In this document: positions 1 through 8,446 of the stretch, piece by piece
Layout: each line of letters starts with the position of its first letter
How positions within the stretch are numbered: the first letter of the stretch is position 1
Assembly (NCBI RefSeq): GCF_900188485.1
Contig: NZ_FZPH01000013.1
Location: forward strand, 211,859 to 275,858
Direction: 5' to 3'
Length of the DNA: 64,000 bases
DNA from: Asanoa hainanensis
GTDB taxonomy: Bacteria; Actinomycetota; Actinomycetes; Mycobacteriales; Micromonosporaceae
Translations under genes and position numbers: made by a program
The notes under the pieces: generated by a model
Told to the model about the DNA's origin: nothing
The model's database searches: none
Seen by the model: only the letters and a program-made list of their open reading frames with translations

Positions 1-1598
1 CCGAGATCAGCATCGCGCCGTCGATGATCGGCGACCTGGTGCTGGTGCTGGCCGAGCTGATGGAGAACGCGACCACCTTCTCGCCGCCGCACACCCGGGT
101 CACCGTCACCGGCGTGGTCAGCGACCCCGGCATCCGGCTGCTCGTGGTCGACCACGGCCTGGGCATGACGCCGGAGCGGATGGCCGAGGAAAACGCCCGG
201 CTGGCCCGCCGCGAACGGCTCGACCTGGTGCCGACCGAGGTGCTCGGGCTGTTCGTCGTCGGCCGGCTGGCCCGCCGCCACGGCATGCGGGTCACGCTGA
301 CCCCGACACCGGGCGGCGGCGTCACCGCCGAGCTCGAGGTGCACGAGCGCGACCTGGTCACCAAGACCGAGCCGCCGCCGGTCTCGGCGGTCGCCCGGGC
401 GCGGGTGGGCAGCGCGCCCGACCCGGCGCCACCGGCCGCACTCGAGGACCAGCGGCCCACGCCGCCGGTGGTCGGTGGCGACGGCTCGTCCGCGCCGGTC
501 TACGACCCGTTCCGGCCCGAGCGCCGCGCCGGCGTCGGGAGCGGTGGATCGTCCGCGGCACCGGCCACCGGGCCGGCACCCGCACCGGCCGGTGCCGCGG
601 ATCCGCAACCAACCTCGGCGCCGCCGGCGCCCGAGCCGGCGGAGGCGTCCGACGCGGCGCTGCCACCGCCGGTGGCGGCCGCACCCGAGTGGCCGATCCG
701 CCAGCGGGTGCCCGGCAAGACCGAACCGCCGACGCAGGCACCCGCGGCCAAGGAGGGCGACCAGGCGGCGGAGGAGCCACGGCCGATGCGCCGGCCCGGC
801 GCGCCGACCGGCAACGTCCCGGGGTTCGACGAGGGTGCGCTCAACCGGGCCAGTCGGATGCTCGCCAACGGGCAGCCGTGGAACGCGTTCGTGCCCCAGC
901 CGCGCGTGGCCGGCGAGGTCGAGCCCGACCAGAAGCCGCCGGCCAACCAGCGCCCGGCGGCGCCCGCCAAGCCCACCGGGGCCGAGCGGCCGCCCGCGGC
1001 CGCACCGGAGCGACCGGCTCCCGGCCGGGCCCAGGTGAGCAAGCCCGCCAAGCCGACACCACCGGCCACGCCTGCCAAACCGGCCAAGGCCGCCGGCAAG
1101 CCGGCTCCGGAGCTCTCCGACGAGGAGACCCAGGCCGTGCTGCGCCGTCGGGTGCCCGGCGCGCGGCTGCCCAGCGGCGACCCCGAGCCGGCACCGACCT
1201 CCGCACCGCCGTCGCCGGCCGACCCGGCCGCCGCTCGCGCCCTGGTCGAGGAGTTCGAGGCCGGGGTGCGGTACGCCGAGCGGCAGGTCCGCGGCGGTGC
1301 CGTGCCGGGCGCGCGACCCGTACCCGTGAACGGTTCGACCAACGGTTCCGCGAAAGCCGCGACCAACGGGACAGCGGCCAGCACCAAGGGCGAGGCGGCC
1401 CCATCGGGCCGGCCGCTCAACCGGCGCCAACCCGGCGCCACGCTCGACGACCAGGCGCCGCCGAGCGAGCGTCCGGCGTCTGACCAGCCGCCGGACCCGA
1501 TCGCGGCCCGCGACCTGGTCCAGCAGTTCGAATCCGGTGTGGCACGCGCGATGCGTCAGATCAGTGCCGGCCCTGGCGACGAAGAGGAATCACGATGA
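1..1598 (+). CDS. cvnA: Conservon sensor histidine kinase, 3' part (CvnA-like)
   Basis: The gene enters the window already open, so only its C-terminal part is seen. It begins inside a HATPase_c domain: the N box reads ELMENATTFSPP, the G1 box DHGLGM, and a GGGVTAELEV strand ends the fold about 105 residues in. A tail of roughly 400 residues rich in Pro, Ala and Gly follows. The tail carries spaced basic R-x-PGA motifs (bases about 786, 1144 and 1423) and two related helices ending EEFEAGVRYAERQ and QQFESGVARAMRQ. In known conservons this kinase acts at the membrane with roadblock, DUF742 and GTPase partners, which are the next three genes. Its stop overlaps the next start (ATGA). Sensor and membrane segments lie outside the window. 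Confidence 0.9.
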   Translation, partial: EISIAPSMIGDLVLVLAELMENATTFSPPHTRVTVTGVVSDPGIRLLVVDHGLGMTPERMAEENARLARRERLDLVPTEVLGLFVVGRLARRHGMRVTLTPTPGGGVTAELEVHERDLVTKTEPPPVSAVARARVGSAPDPAPPAALEDQRPTPPVVGGDGSSAPVYDPFRPERRAGVGSGGSSAAPATGPAPAPAGAADPQPTSAPPAPEPAEASDAALPPPVAAAPEWPIRQRVPGKTEPPTQAPAAKEGDQAAEEPRPMRRPGAPTGNVPGFDEGALNRASRMLANGQPWNAFVPQPRVAGEVEPDQKPPANQRPAAPAKPTGAERPPAAAPERPAPGRAQVSKPAKPTPPATPAKPAKAAGKPAPELSDEETQAVLRRRVPGARLPSGDPEPAPTSAPPSPADPAAARALVEEFEAGVRYAERQVRGGAVPGARPVPVNGSTNGSAKAATNGTAASTKGEAAPSGRPLNRRQPGATLDDQAPPSERPASDQPPDPIAARDLVQQFESGVARAMRQISAGPGDEEESR

Positions 1599-2071
1599 CG
1601 AGCCCGTACATCCACGACAGCATCGAACGACCGGATGCGGACGTGTCCAACGGCCAGCTCAGCCAGGAGGCGCAGACCTTCAACTGGCTGCTCGACTCGT
1701 TCACCTCGGGCACCGCCGGTGTCCTGGAAGCCATCGCCGTGTCCAGCGACGGACTGCTGATGGCGATGTCAGCGATCAAGGACCGGGCCAACGCCGAGCG
1801 GCTGGCGGCGATCGTCTCCGGCATGACCAGCCTGGCCGGCGGCGCCGCCAACTGGTACACCCTCGGCGGCCTCAACCGGGTCATCGTCGACATGGCCGAC
1901 GGCTACCTGCTGATCACCTCGATCAGCAGCGGCTCGGTGCTCGGGGTGATCGCCGACCGGTCGGCGAACCTGGGCACCCTGGCCTACGAGATGACCCTGT
2001 TCGCGAGCCGCGCCGGCGGCGCGCTCACCCCCCGCCTGATCGCCGAGCTGAAGAACTCCGTGCAGTCATGA
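1595..2071 (+). CDS. cvnB: Roadblock/LC7 domain protein (CvnB-like)
   Basis: This 158-residue protein has the single alpha/beta roadblock fold typical of conservon B proteins, with the recognisable stretches GVLEAIAVSSDGLLMAMS and GGLNRVIVDMADGYLLIT. Such proteins act as GTPase-associated scaffolds or exchange-factor-like partners of the CvnD GTPase; that role is family knowledge, not visible here. The ATG overlaps the kinase stop as ATGA and has a GAAGAGGA-type ribosome-binding site just upstream. Its own stop overlaps the next ATG in the same way, so expression is almost certainly coupled. Conservon B proteins are usually a little shorter; the extra residues are a polar N-terminus. Confidence 0.92.
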   Translation: MTSPYIHDSIERPDADVSNGQLSQEAQTFNWLLDSFTSGTAGVLEAIAVSSDGLLMAMSAIKDRANAERLAAIVSGMTSLAGGAANWYTLGGLNRVIVDMADGYLLITSISSGSVLGVIADRSANLGTLAYEMTLFASRAGGALTPRLIAELKNSVQS

Positions 2072-2511
2072 CCGCGGCGCAAGACCCCGAGCCGGCTGCG
2101 GGCGTACGCCCGTACCTGCAGGCGGGGTTCCCCGGCGGAGAGGCCAGCGGCGCGCCTCCCGACGGCGACCCGTCCGGCGCCCTGCGCCCGTTCGTGCTGA
2201 CCTCCGGCCGGGTCATCGGTGTCGACCCGGCGATCGGCATGGAGACGCAGGTGACCGTCCACGACGGACCCCCGCGCACCCACCTGCCGAGCAGCGCCCG
2301 CGAACTGCACGCGATCGTGGCGCTCTGCGCCGCACCGATGTCGGTGGCCGAGATCTCGGCCACGCTGCGCATGCACCTCGGGGTGACCCGGGTGCTGGTC
2401 GGGGACCTTCGGGCGACCGGCCATCTGGACGTACACACCTTTGAGGTCGCTGATCCGCGCGACCCCGAGACGATTCGGCGGGTGATCCGTGGACTACGTG
2501 CGATCTCCTGA
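2068..2511 (+). CDS. cvnC: DUF742 protein (CvnC-like)
   Basis: This 147-residue DUF742 protein is the third conserved conservon member. The N-terminal 40 residues are disordered and acidic. The conserved core starts at RPFVLTSGR and continues through a winged-helix-like segment, PMSVAEISATLRMHLGVTRVLVGDL, ending LRAIS as is typical of the family. Members are thought to link the sensor kinase to the roadblock/GTPase pair, but no biochemical role is established. The ATG overlaps the roadblock stop (ATGA), and the 3' end overlaps the GTPase gene by 23 bases. Confidence 0.92.
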   Translation: MTAAQDPEPAAGVRPYLQAGFPGGEASGAPPDGDPSGALRPFVLTSGRVIGVDPAIGMETQVTVHDGPPRTHLPSSARELHAIVALCAAPMSVAEISATLRMHLGVTRVLVGDLRATGHLDVHTFEVADPRDPETIRRVIRGLRAIS

Positions 2512-3247
2512 GTGGCCGTTGACCACCGACCGCCCACCGGTCGGCGGCCTGGGGCCGGAGTCCGGTGGGCGGCATCGGGAGCAGCAGTCGGCGTACGCGC
2601 CCAACGTGGGCTGGCACCACATCGGCGCCACGCCGCCGCCGAGCGTCGACGCGCGCGTGGTCGGTCCGCCGGTGAAACGCCGTCGCGCGCCGATTCCCGT
2701 CAAAATCGTCATCGCCGGCGGCTTCGGGGTCGGCAAGACCACCACGGTCGGCGCGATCTCCGAGATCGCCCCGCTGACCACCGAGGCGGAGATGACCACC
2801 GCCTCGATCGGCGTCGACGACCTGCACCCGGACTCGACCAAGACGACCACCACGGTCGCGATGGACTTCGGCAGCGTCACCATCGACGGGAGTCTCAAGC
2901 TCTATCTGTTCGGTACGCCCGGGCAGTCCCGCTTCGGGTTCATGTGGGACGACCTGACCCGCGGTGCACTTGGTGCCCTGGTAGTGGTTGACAGCGCCCG
3001 CTTGGACGAGTGTCATTTCGCCATCGACTACTTCGAACGGGCTGATTTGCCGTTCGTGGTGGCCGTGAACGCGTTCGACGGGCAACTCACCCACGACCTC
3101 AACGCCGTGCGGTGGGCGCTGGCGGTCGGCGACCACGTGCCGGTGGTCCGCTTCGACGCGCGGCAACGCCTGTCGGTCCGCGACGCCCTGCTCGTGCTCC
3201 TTGACCGGGCGTTGGATCGGGCCCTGCGGGAGCGCGGTGGGTCGTAG
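2489..3247 (+). CDS. cvnD: Small ATP/GTP-binding protein of the conservon (CvnD-like)
   Basis: This 252-residue Ras-like P-loop protein completes the conservon. The P-loop is GGFGVGKTTTV near residue 78, followed by the FGTPGQSRF switch region and the AVNAFDG base-recognition motif (an NxxD-like NAFD). The GTG start lies inside the DUF742 gene. The first 60 or so residues are a disordered extension and the GTPase core begins at VKIVIAGGFG. Family members cycle nucleotide at the membrane and respond to the kinase/roadblock/DUF742 complex. Many conservons end with a cytochrome P450; none follows here. Confidence 0.92.
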   Translation: MDYVRSPEWPLTTDRPPVGGLGPESGGRHREQQSAYAPNVGWHHIGATPPPSVDARVVGPPVKRRRAPIPVKIVIAGGFGVGKTTTVGAISEIAPLTTEAEMTTASIGVDDLHPDSTKTTTTVAMDFGSVTIDGSLKLYLFGTPGQSRFGFMWDDLTRGALGALVVVDSARLDECHFAIDYFERADLPFVVAVNAFDGQLTHDLNAVRWALAVGDHVPVVRFDARQRLSVRDALLVLLDRALDRALRERGGS

Positions 3248-3276
3248 GGCGGGGCACGGGGACGGAGGTCGGTCCG

Positions 3277-3594
3277 ATGAGGGATGCGTTCGGCGAGGCA
3301 CTTGACCGCATGGCGCGGCGGGAGGAACTGGAACGGCTCAAGGCGGAGGCGGACACCCGAAAGCGGACGTCCGTCGCGGTCGAGCTCGCCCAGGCGGTCC
3401 GGCGGGTGGTCGCGCACCATCCGGACACCACGGTCACGGTGTCCGTCGAGTCGGCCGGCGACAGCACGGCGTTCATGGTGGGCTGGGTCAACGACGCGGT
3501 GGCGATCTCGCCAGGGCCGGTCAAGGACGCGGCCGCCCAGCTCGCCGAGCTGATCCGGCAGGACCACACGTTGCTGGGGCCCGATCCGGATTAG
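3277..3594 (+). CDS. Conserved hypothetical protein, 105 aa
   Basis: I do not recognise this protein. It starts at ATG with a GGAGG ribosome-binding site about nine bases upstream. The first 45 residues are strongly charged and probably helical (MARREELERLKAEADTRKR). The remainder looks like a small alpha/beta unit with beta strands TTVTVSVES and AFMVGWV. It lies 29 bases after the conservon GTPase, in the same direction, and may belong to the same transcript. Its TAG stop forms the first bases of the -10 hexamer proposed for the AAA ATPase gene that follows. Confidence 0.7.
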   Translation: MRDAFGEALDRMARREELERLKAEADTRKRTSVAVELAQAVRRVVAHHPDTTVTVSVESAGDSTAFMVGWVNDAVAISPGPVKDAAAQLAELIRQDHTLLGPDPD

Positions 3595-3597
3595 TCT
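3592..3597 (+). promoter_or_regulatory. -10 hexamer TAGTCT for leaderless AAA ATPase gene
   Basis: TAGTCT fits the actinobacterial TANNNT -10 pattern and sits 7 bases before the GTG start. No ribosome-binding site is present, which suggests a leaderless mRNA. Its TAG is also the stop codon of the upstream 105-aa gene. Confidence 0.45.
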
Positions 3598-3604
3598 CGG
3601 CGGG

Positions 3605-5959
3605 GTGGCCGACCGTGACCTTGTCCTGACCGTGAGCCTGCGCCCGGCGGCGCTCGACGCCCGCCGCGGCATCGTCCGGCTGCACCCCGACGTGCTCAGC
3701 GCGCTCGGCCTGCGCCCCGGCGACCCGGTGCGGCTCACCGGCCGGCGCACGACCGCCGGCATCGTCGCGCCGGGCGAGCCGTCCGACGGCCGCGGCCTGC
3801 TGCACGCCGACGACCTGATGCTGGGCAACCTAGGCGTACGCGACGGCGCCCAGGTCACCGTCGCACCGGCACCGGTGGTCGCCGCCCGCCGGGCCACGCT
3901 GCGCGGCGCGCCGGGCGTGGTCGCCGTGGTGTCGCCCGAGATGCTCCGGCTCGCCCTGCTGGGCAAGGTCATCTCGACGGGCGACGACGTCTCGCTGCTG
4001 CCCCAGGACGTGGTGCCCGACGAGGCGGCCCGGTCCCTGGTCGCCGCGGCCCGGCAGAGCCTCGCGAACCGGGTCGGCTACGCCTGGACCAGCACGTTGC
4101 TCACCGTCGCGGACGTGGCCCCGAGCGAGGCCGCGCTGGTCACGATGGACACGGTGGTCGGCTGGGAGAGCGGCCAGATCACCCAGGCATCGGGGGTACG
4201 CACGACGGCGGGCCGCGTCGGCCCGGGCGGAGCGGCCGGAGCCGCCGGAGCGGGCGGAGCTGCTAGCCCGGGCGGAGCAGCCGGGTCGACCGGCGCCGGC
4301 CCCGGCGGGCCGGCGAGCGCCGGCGAAGCCGGCTCCGACGCCCAGGACGGCCACGCCGTCATCGACGGCGACGTGGTCGAGGGCTCCGTGGTCGACGAGA
4401 ACGCGCCCAGCGTCGACGACCTGCCCGGCCTGCGCAACCAGGCGCACCAACTGACCGAGCTCCTCGACCTGGGCTTCCACCACCGCGACGTGCTCACCCG
4501 GCTGGCCACCTCGGTCTCGCTCGGCGTGCTGGTTACCGGTGCGGCCGGCTCGGGCAAGTCCGACCTGGTGCGGGCCGTCTCGGCCGCCGTCGGCGCCCGC
4601 CTGCTGACCGTCTGGGCACCGGAGATAGCGGCGCTGACGCCGGATTCGGCCGCGGCCCGGCTGCGCGCGGTGGCCGCCGAGCGCACCACCGACCCGCCGA
4701 CCGTCGTGCTGGTCACCGACGTCGAGGCCCTCGCCCCGCGCGAGAACCCCGGCCCGCTGGCCACCGTCTTCCGGCGGGTGCTCGGCGACCTGGTCGCGGC
4801 CGGCGCGGCGGTGGTCTGCACGAGCAGCCGGCCGGAGGAGATCGACCCCGCGCTGCGCGCGCCCGACCTGCTCTCGCTGGAGATCTCGGTGCCGCTGCCC
4901 GACCAGGCGATGCGCCGCGAGCAGCTCGCCGTGCTCACCCGGTCGACGCCGCTAGCCGGCGACGTGCAGCTCGACGACGTCGCCGCGCGTACGCCCGGGT
5001 TCGTCGCCGCCGACCTGGCCGCGCTGGTCCGCGAGGCCGGCGTCCGCGCGGCGTTGCGGCAACGCACGGCGGAGACCCCGCTGATCGCGGCGGAGGACTT
5101 CGCCGCGGCGCTGGAGGTGGTCCGGCCGACCTCCATGGCATCGTCCACACTGGAGCTTTCGGGCCTGACCCTGGACGACGTCGGCGACCTGGTCGAGGTC
5201 AAGGAGGTGCTGACCGAGTCGGTGCTGTGGCCTTTGACGTACCCGGACACCTTCGCCCGCCTCGGGGTGCGCCCGCCGCGCGGCGTGCTGCTCTACGGTC
5301 CGCCCGGCTGCGGCAAGACGTTCCTGGTCACCGCGCTGGCCGGAAGCGGCAAGGCCAACGTGCTGTCGGTGAAGGGCGCCGAACTGCTCAACAAGTGGGT
5401 CGGCGAGAGCGAGCGCGCCGTCCGCGAGCTGTTCCGCCGCGCCCGCGAGGCGGCGCCGACGCTGATCTTCCTGGACGAGGTCGACGCGCTCGCGCCGATG
5501 CGCGGCCAGTCCACCGACGGCGGCACCACCGACCGGGTCGTCGCGGCGCTGCTCACCGAGCTCGACGGGATAGAGACGCTGCGGGACGTCGTGGTGATCG
5601 GGGCGACGAACCGCCCGGACCTGATCGACCCGGCCCTGCTGCGACCGGGCCGGCTGGAGCGGCTGGTGTTCGTGCCGCCGCCGGACGCCGCCGCTCGCGC
5701 CGAGATCCTGAAGGCGGCGGCCAAGGGCGTGCCGCTGGACCCCGAGGTCGACCTGGTCACGCTCGGCCGCGAGCTGGACGGCTTCTCCGCGGCCGACTGC
5801 TCCGCGCTGGTCCGCGAGGCGGCCCTGGTGGCGATCCGCGAGTCACTGGAGGCGACGTCGGTCACCGCGAAGCACGTCGCCGCCGCCCGGCAGCGGGTGC
5901 GCCCGTCGCTCGACCCGGTGCAGGTGGCCCGGCTGGAGGCGTACGCCCAACGTCGTTGA
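3605..5959 (+). CDS. CDC48/VCP-like double AAA+ ATPase
   Basis: This 784-residue protein has the CDC48 layout: an N-terminal double-psi barrel (about 1-95), a helical region, a Gly/Ala low-complexity linker (about 200-245), and two AAA modules. D1 has a good Walker A, GAAGSGKS (about residue 312), but its Walker B reads VLVTDVEAL, with Val where the catalytic Glu should be (residue 373). D2 looks complete: GPPGCGKT (about 565), LIFLDEVDAL (Asp624, Glu625), and NRPDLIDPALLRPGRLER with the arginine fingers. Relatives are protein-unfolding motors; substrates are unknown here. D1 probably binds ATP without hydrolysing it, leaving D2 as the motor. The GTG start is supported by a -10 box 7 bases upstream. 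It follows the conservon but need not belong to it. Confidence 0.9.
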   Translation: MADRDLVLTVSLRPAALDARRGIVRLHPDVLSALGLRPGDPVRLTGRRTTAGIVAPGEPSDGRGLLHADDLMLGNLGVRDGAQVTVAPAPVVAARRATLRGAPGVVAVVSPEMLRLALLGKVISTGDDVSLLPQDVVPDEAARSLVAAARQSLANRVGYAWTSTLLTVADVAPSEAALVTMDTVVGWESGQITQASGVRTTAGRVGPGGAAGAAGAGGAASPGGAAGSTGAGPGGPASAGEAGSDAQDGHAVIDGDVVEGSVVDENAPSVDDLPGLRNQAHQLTELLDLGFHHRDVLTRLATSVSLGVLVTGAAGSGKSDLVRAVSAAVGARLLTVWAPEIAALTPDSAAARLRAVAAERTTDPPTVVLVTDVEALAPRENPGPLATVFRRVLGDLVAAGAAVVCTSSRPEEIDPALRAPDLLSLEISVPLPDQAMRREQLAVLTRSTPLAGDVQLDDVAARTPGFVAADLAALVREAGVRAALRQRTAETPLIAAEDFAAALEVVRPTSMASSTLELSGLTLDDVGDLVEVKEVLTESVLWPLTYPDTFARLGVRPPRGVLLYGPPGCGKTFLVTALAGSGKANVLSVKGAELLNKWVGESERAVRELFRRAREAAPTLIFLDEVDALAPMRGQSTDGGTTDRVVAALLTELDGIETLRDVVVIGATNRPDLIDPALLRPGRLERLVFVPPPDAAARAEILKAAAKGVPLDPEVDLVTLGRELDGFSAADCSALVREAALVAIRESLEATSVTAKHVAAARQRVRPSLDPVQVARLEAYAQRR

Positions 5960-5962
5960 GGC

Positions 5963-6265
5963 TTATCGCCGCCGGGAGCGGGCCCGGGTGGAGCGCAGGC
6001 GGCGCAGCCGGGACACCACGACCGGCTCGGCCGCCAGCGCCGCCGGGTTGTCGAGCAGGCCGTTGAGCAGCTGGTAGTAACGGGTCGCGGACAGGTCGAA
6101 CGCGTCGCGGATGGCCTGTTCCTTGGCGCCGGCGTGCTTCCACCACTTGCGCTCGAACGCCAGGATCTGCTCCTCGCGCTCCGTCAGCCCAGTGTCCACA
6201 GCGGACGGCTGTGCCACCTGGTCGTCTTCGTCGTTGGTGTCGGCCTGGTCAACGGCAGGCATCAT
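5963..6265 (-). CDS. DUF3263 domain protein
   Basis: This protein of about 100 residues matches DUF3263, a small actinobacterial family. The core reads LTEREEQILAFERKWWKH, then KEQAIRDAFDLSATRYYQ, and ends in a basic Arg-rich tail. The first half looks like a short helix-turn-helix, so DNA binding is plausible but unproven. I chose the ATG at 6265 because GAGGAG lies 4 bases upstream; a frame-compatible start at 6304 has no such signal. A TAGTCT hexamer at 6317-6322 on this strand would give a leader of about 45 bases. It converges tail-to-tail with the AAA ATPase gene, leaving 3 bases between the stops. Confidence 0.85.
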   Translation of the reverse strand: MMPAVDQADTNDEDDQVAQPSAVDTGLTEREEQILAFERKWWKHAGAKEQAIRDAFDLSATRYYQLLNGLLDNPAALAAEPVVVSRLRRLRSTRARSRRR

Positions 6266-6374
6266 GGCGCTCCTCGACGTCGACCCTGCATCACCAGGGA
6301 CCACGGGATGCCAACCAGACTAACCGCGGCCAGGCCGCCGTGCACCGCTCATTCACTGTGATCAAGACGTCCCG

Positions 6375-7391
6375 TCAGGCGACGTCGCGCCGCCGCATCG
6401 ACCACGCCGCGCCGAAGACCGACAGCACCAGCACGACACCCAGCAAGACCGACGCGTGCTGCCAGGTGACGACGTACTCCGGTGGCTCGCATGCGGTCTG
6501 CGCGAACTGACAGGCCCGCCAGTCGGTGATGGTGATGCTCTTGTCGAACCAGGCGATGAGGTACGTCGACAGGACGTACCGGTCGCCGTAGCGCACCTGG
6601 AGCAACTCGAACGCGACCCGCAGGCCGATCTCGCTGACCACGACGGCGCCGATGCCGACGCCCAGGGCCATCGCGGTGTGCCGGCCGATCGAGGCCAGGC
6701 AGAACCCGACGGTCGCGGCGAGCAGCACCATCGTCGCGCCGCGCAGGCCGGTCAGGCCGAGCGACTGCCACACGCCCGCGGTGAGCTTGCCGAGGTCGCC
6801 GTCGTAGCGGCCGATCGACCAGAACGCCGCCGTCCACAGGGCGCCGAGCACCGCGGTCAGGCCGAGGATCGAGCCGAGCAGCACGCCGAGCTTGGTGAAC
6901 AGCACGGGTAGCCGGCGCGGCCGCCAGAGCAGCAGGTTCATCATGCCGCCGGTGCTCCATTCGGCACCGACGAACGACGCGCCGATGACGAACGCCGCCA
7001 GCGCCAGGATCGCCGAGAGCACGGCCAGCGACGGCGCGAACTCCTCCTGGAAGTTGAACTCGTACGGCAGGAACTGCTCGGCCGGGTAGTACTCAGGCCG
7101 CGGGCCGTAGTCGGCGCCGCAGTTGGGGCCGTAGCGGTCGTCGAGGCCGGTCTCGCCCCGGGCCTTGGCGGCCTCGCACTCCGCGGTCATCCGCTCGAAC
7201 TCGACCTGGGCCTGCCGGTACGCCTGGTCGGCCTGCGCCTGCGCCGCGGCACGCGCCTCCGGGCTGTTGGGCTTGCTGTTGAGGGCGAAGACGATCGGGA
7301 AGATGGCCAGCCCGACCAGCGTGATCACGAGGAAGATGCGGGTGACCCGGCGCTTGAACAGCCGGCGCACCTCGGCCTTGGTCAGGCTCAC
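6375..7391 (-). CDS. ABC transporter permease subunit
   Basis: This 338-residue membrane protein is the permease partner of the ATPase encoded just upstream. It has one N-terminal transmembrane helix (FLVITLVGLAIFPIVFAL), a long extracytoplasmic coiled and acidic segment (about residues 40-125), then about five further helices typical of ABC-2 type permeases. The conserved GAEWSTGGM motif marks the first helix pair. The start is a GTG overlapping the ATPase stop (GTGA), so translation is coupled. The substrate cannot be read from sequence; this architecture is common in export of peptides, drugs or lipids. The 3' end faces the DUF3263 promoter. Confidence 0.88.
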   Translation of the reverse strand: MSLTKAEVRRLFKRRVTRIFLVITLVGLAIFPIVFALNSKPNSPEARAAAQAQADQAYRQAQVEFERMTAECEAAKARGETGLDDRYGPNCGADYGPRPEYYPAEQFLPYEFNFQEEFAPSLAVLSAILALAAFVIGASFVGAEWSTGGMMNLLLWRPRRLPVLFTKLGVLLGSILGLTAVLGALWTAAFWSIGRYDGDLGKLTAGVWQSLGLTGLRGATMVLLAATVGFCLASIGRHTAMALGVGIGAVVVSEIGLRVAFELLQVRYGDRYVLSTYLIAWFDKSITITDWRACQFAQTACEPPEYVVTWQHASVLLGVVLVLSVFGAAWSMRRRDVA

Positions 7392-8377
7392 AACCCCCAC
7401 CCGCCCTGCGCCGGCGCGACCGCGGAGTCGTCGACTTGGCGGGCCTGGCCCGCGACCGGCGCGGTCTGGGTCAGCTCGAGGAAGACACTTTCCAGGTCGA
7501 CCTTCACCGGCGCCAACTCGCTCACGTAGTAGCCGCGCTCGGCCAGCGTGCGGGTCACCCACGCCGGCTTCTCGACGTTGCTGACGATCAGGCGGTCGTG
7601 GTCCGGCGTGACCCGGGCACCGGCCGCGATCAGGATCTCGGCGGCGACCGACTGGTCTTCGGCGGATTCCATCCGCACGGTGACACCGCCGCCGGCGTGC
7701 TGCGCGAGCACCTCCGCGACCGCACCGTAGGCCACCCGGCGCCCGCGCGAGATGATCGTGACGGAGTCGCAGATGAGCTGCACCTCGCCCAGGATGTGGC
7801 TGGACAGCAACACCGTCATGCCGGACTCGGCGAGCCCGCGCATCAGCGTGCGCATCTCCCGGATGCCACCGGGATCGAGCCCGTTCGCGGGTTCGTCGAG
7901 GATCAGCAGGTCGGGCTTCTTCAGCAGCGCGGACGCCACGGCCAGGCGTTGCTTCATGCCCAGCGAGTAGGTGCGCACCCGCTCCGCGGCCCGGTCACGC
8001 AGGCCGACGAGCTCGAGCACCTCGGTCACCCGCTGCTTCTGCACGCCGCCCGCGTCGGCCAGCAGCGACAGCGTGTCGTGCGCCGAGAAGTTGGGGAAGA
8101 ACTGCGGGCTCTCCACGATCGCGCCGACCCGGCCGGCCACCTGCGGCAGGGCCGCCGGCACCTCCTGGCCGAGCAGCATCATCCGGCCACCGTTGGGTGC
8201 GATCAGACCGAGCAGCGTACGCAGCGTGGTGGTCTTGCCGGAGCCGTTGGGACCCAGGAAGCCGTGCACCTGGCCCGACTCGACGACCATGTCGAAGCCG
8301 TCGAGCGCCTTGCGGGCCCCCCGGCGTCTGCTCCGATAGGTCTTCTCCAGACCCGATATCTCCAGTACGGCCGGCAC
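7388..8377 (-). CDS. ABC transporter ATP-binding protein
   Basis: This 329-residue ATPase is of the CcmA/BcrA type. It has Walker A GPNGSGKTT near residue 44, signature YSLGMKQRL near 141, Walker B LLILDEPANGLDPGG near 160, and the switch His in LLSSHIL. The C-terminal 100 residues form the extra domain common in drug or bacteriocin exporters, ending in a disordered tail. The GTG start has GGGGAG five bases upstream. It forms a two-gene operon with the permease. The 69 bases between this gene and the nearby DeoR-type gene hold its promoter region, which is locally AT-rich. Confidence 0.93.
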   Translation of the reverse strand: MPAVLEISGLEKTYRSRRRGARKALDGFDMVVESGQVHGFLGPNGSGKTTTLRTLLGLIAPNGGRMMLLGQEVPAALPQVAGRVGAIVESPQFFPNFSAHDTLSLLADAGGVQKQRVTEVLELVGLRDRAAERVRTYSLGMKQRLAVASALLKKPDLLILDEPANGLDPGGIREMRTLMRGLAESGMTVLLSSHILGEVQLICDSVTIISRGRRVAYGAVAEVLAQHAGGGVTVRMESAEDQSVAAEILIAAGARVTPDHDRLIVSNVEKPAWVTRTLAERGYYVSELAPVKVDLESVFLELTQTAPVAGQARQVDDSAVAPAQGGWGL

Positions 8378-8446
8378 GTGCGCTCCCCGTCTCCCGTGGT
8401 CGGATCGCGCACACAGTACTGGGTATGTAGATATTCGGATAGACCG

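Noticed and set aside
358..1483. Long open frames antisense to, or in other frames of, the kinase tail
   Set aside because: They are by-products of very high GC in a Pro/Ala-rich coding region; no start signals and no recognisable domains.
3277..5959. A conservon extended by the 105-aa and AAA ATPase genes as one functional system
   Set aside because: The AAA gene appears to have its own promoter, and I know of no conserved link between CDC48-like ATPases and conservons; adjacency alone is not enough.
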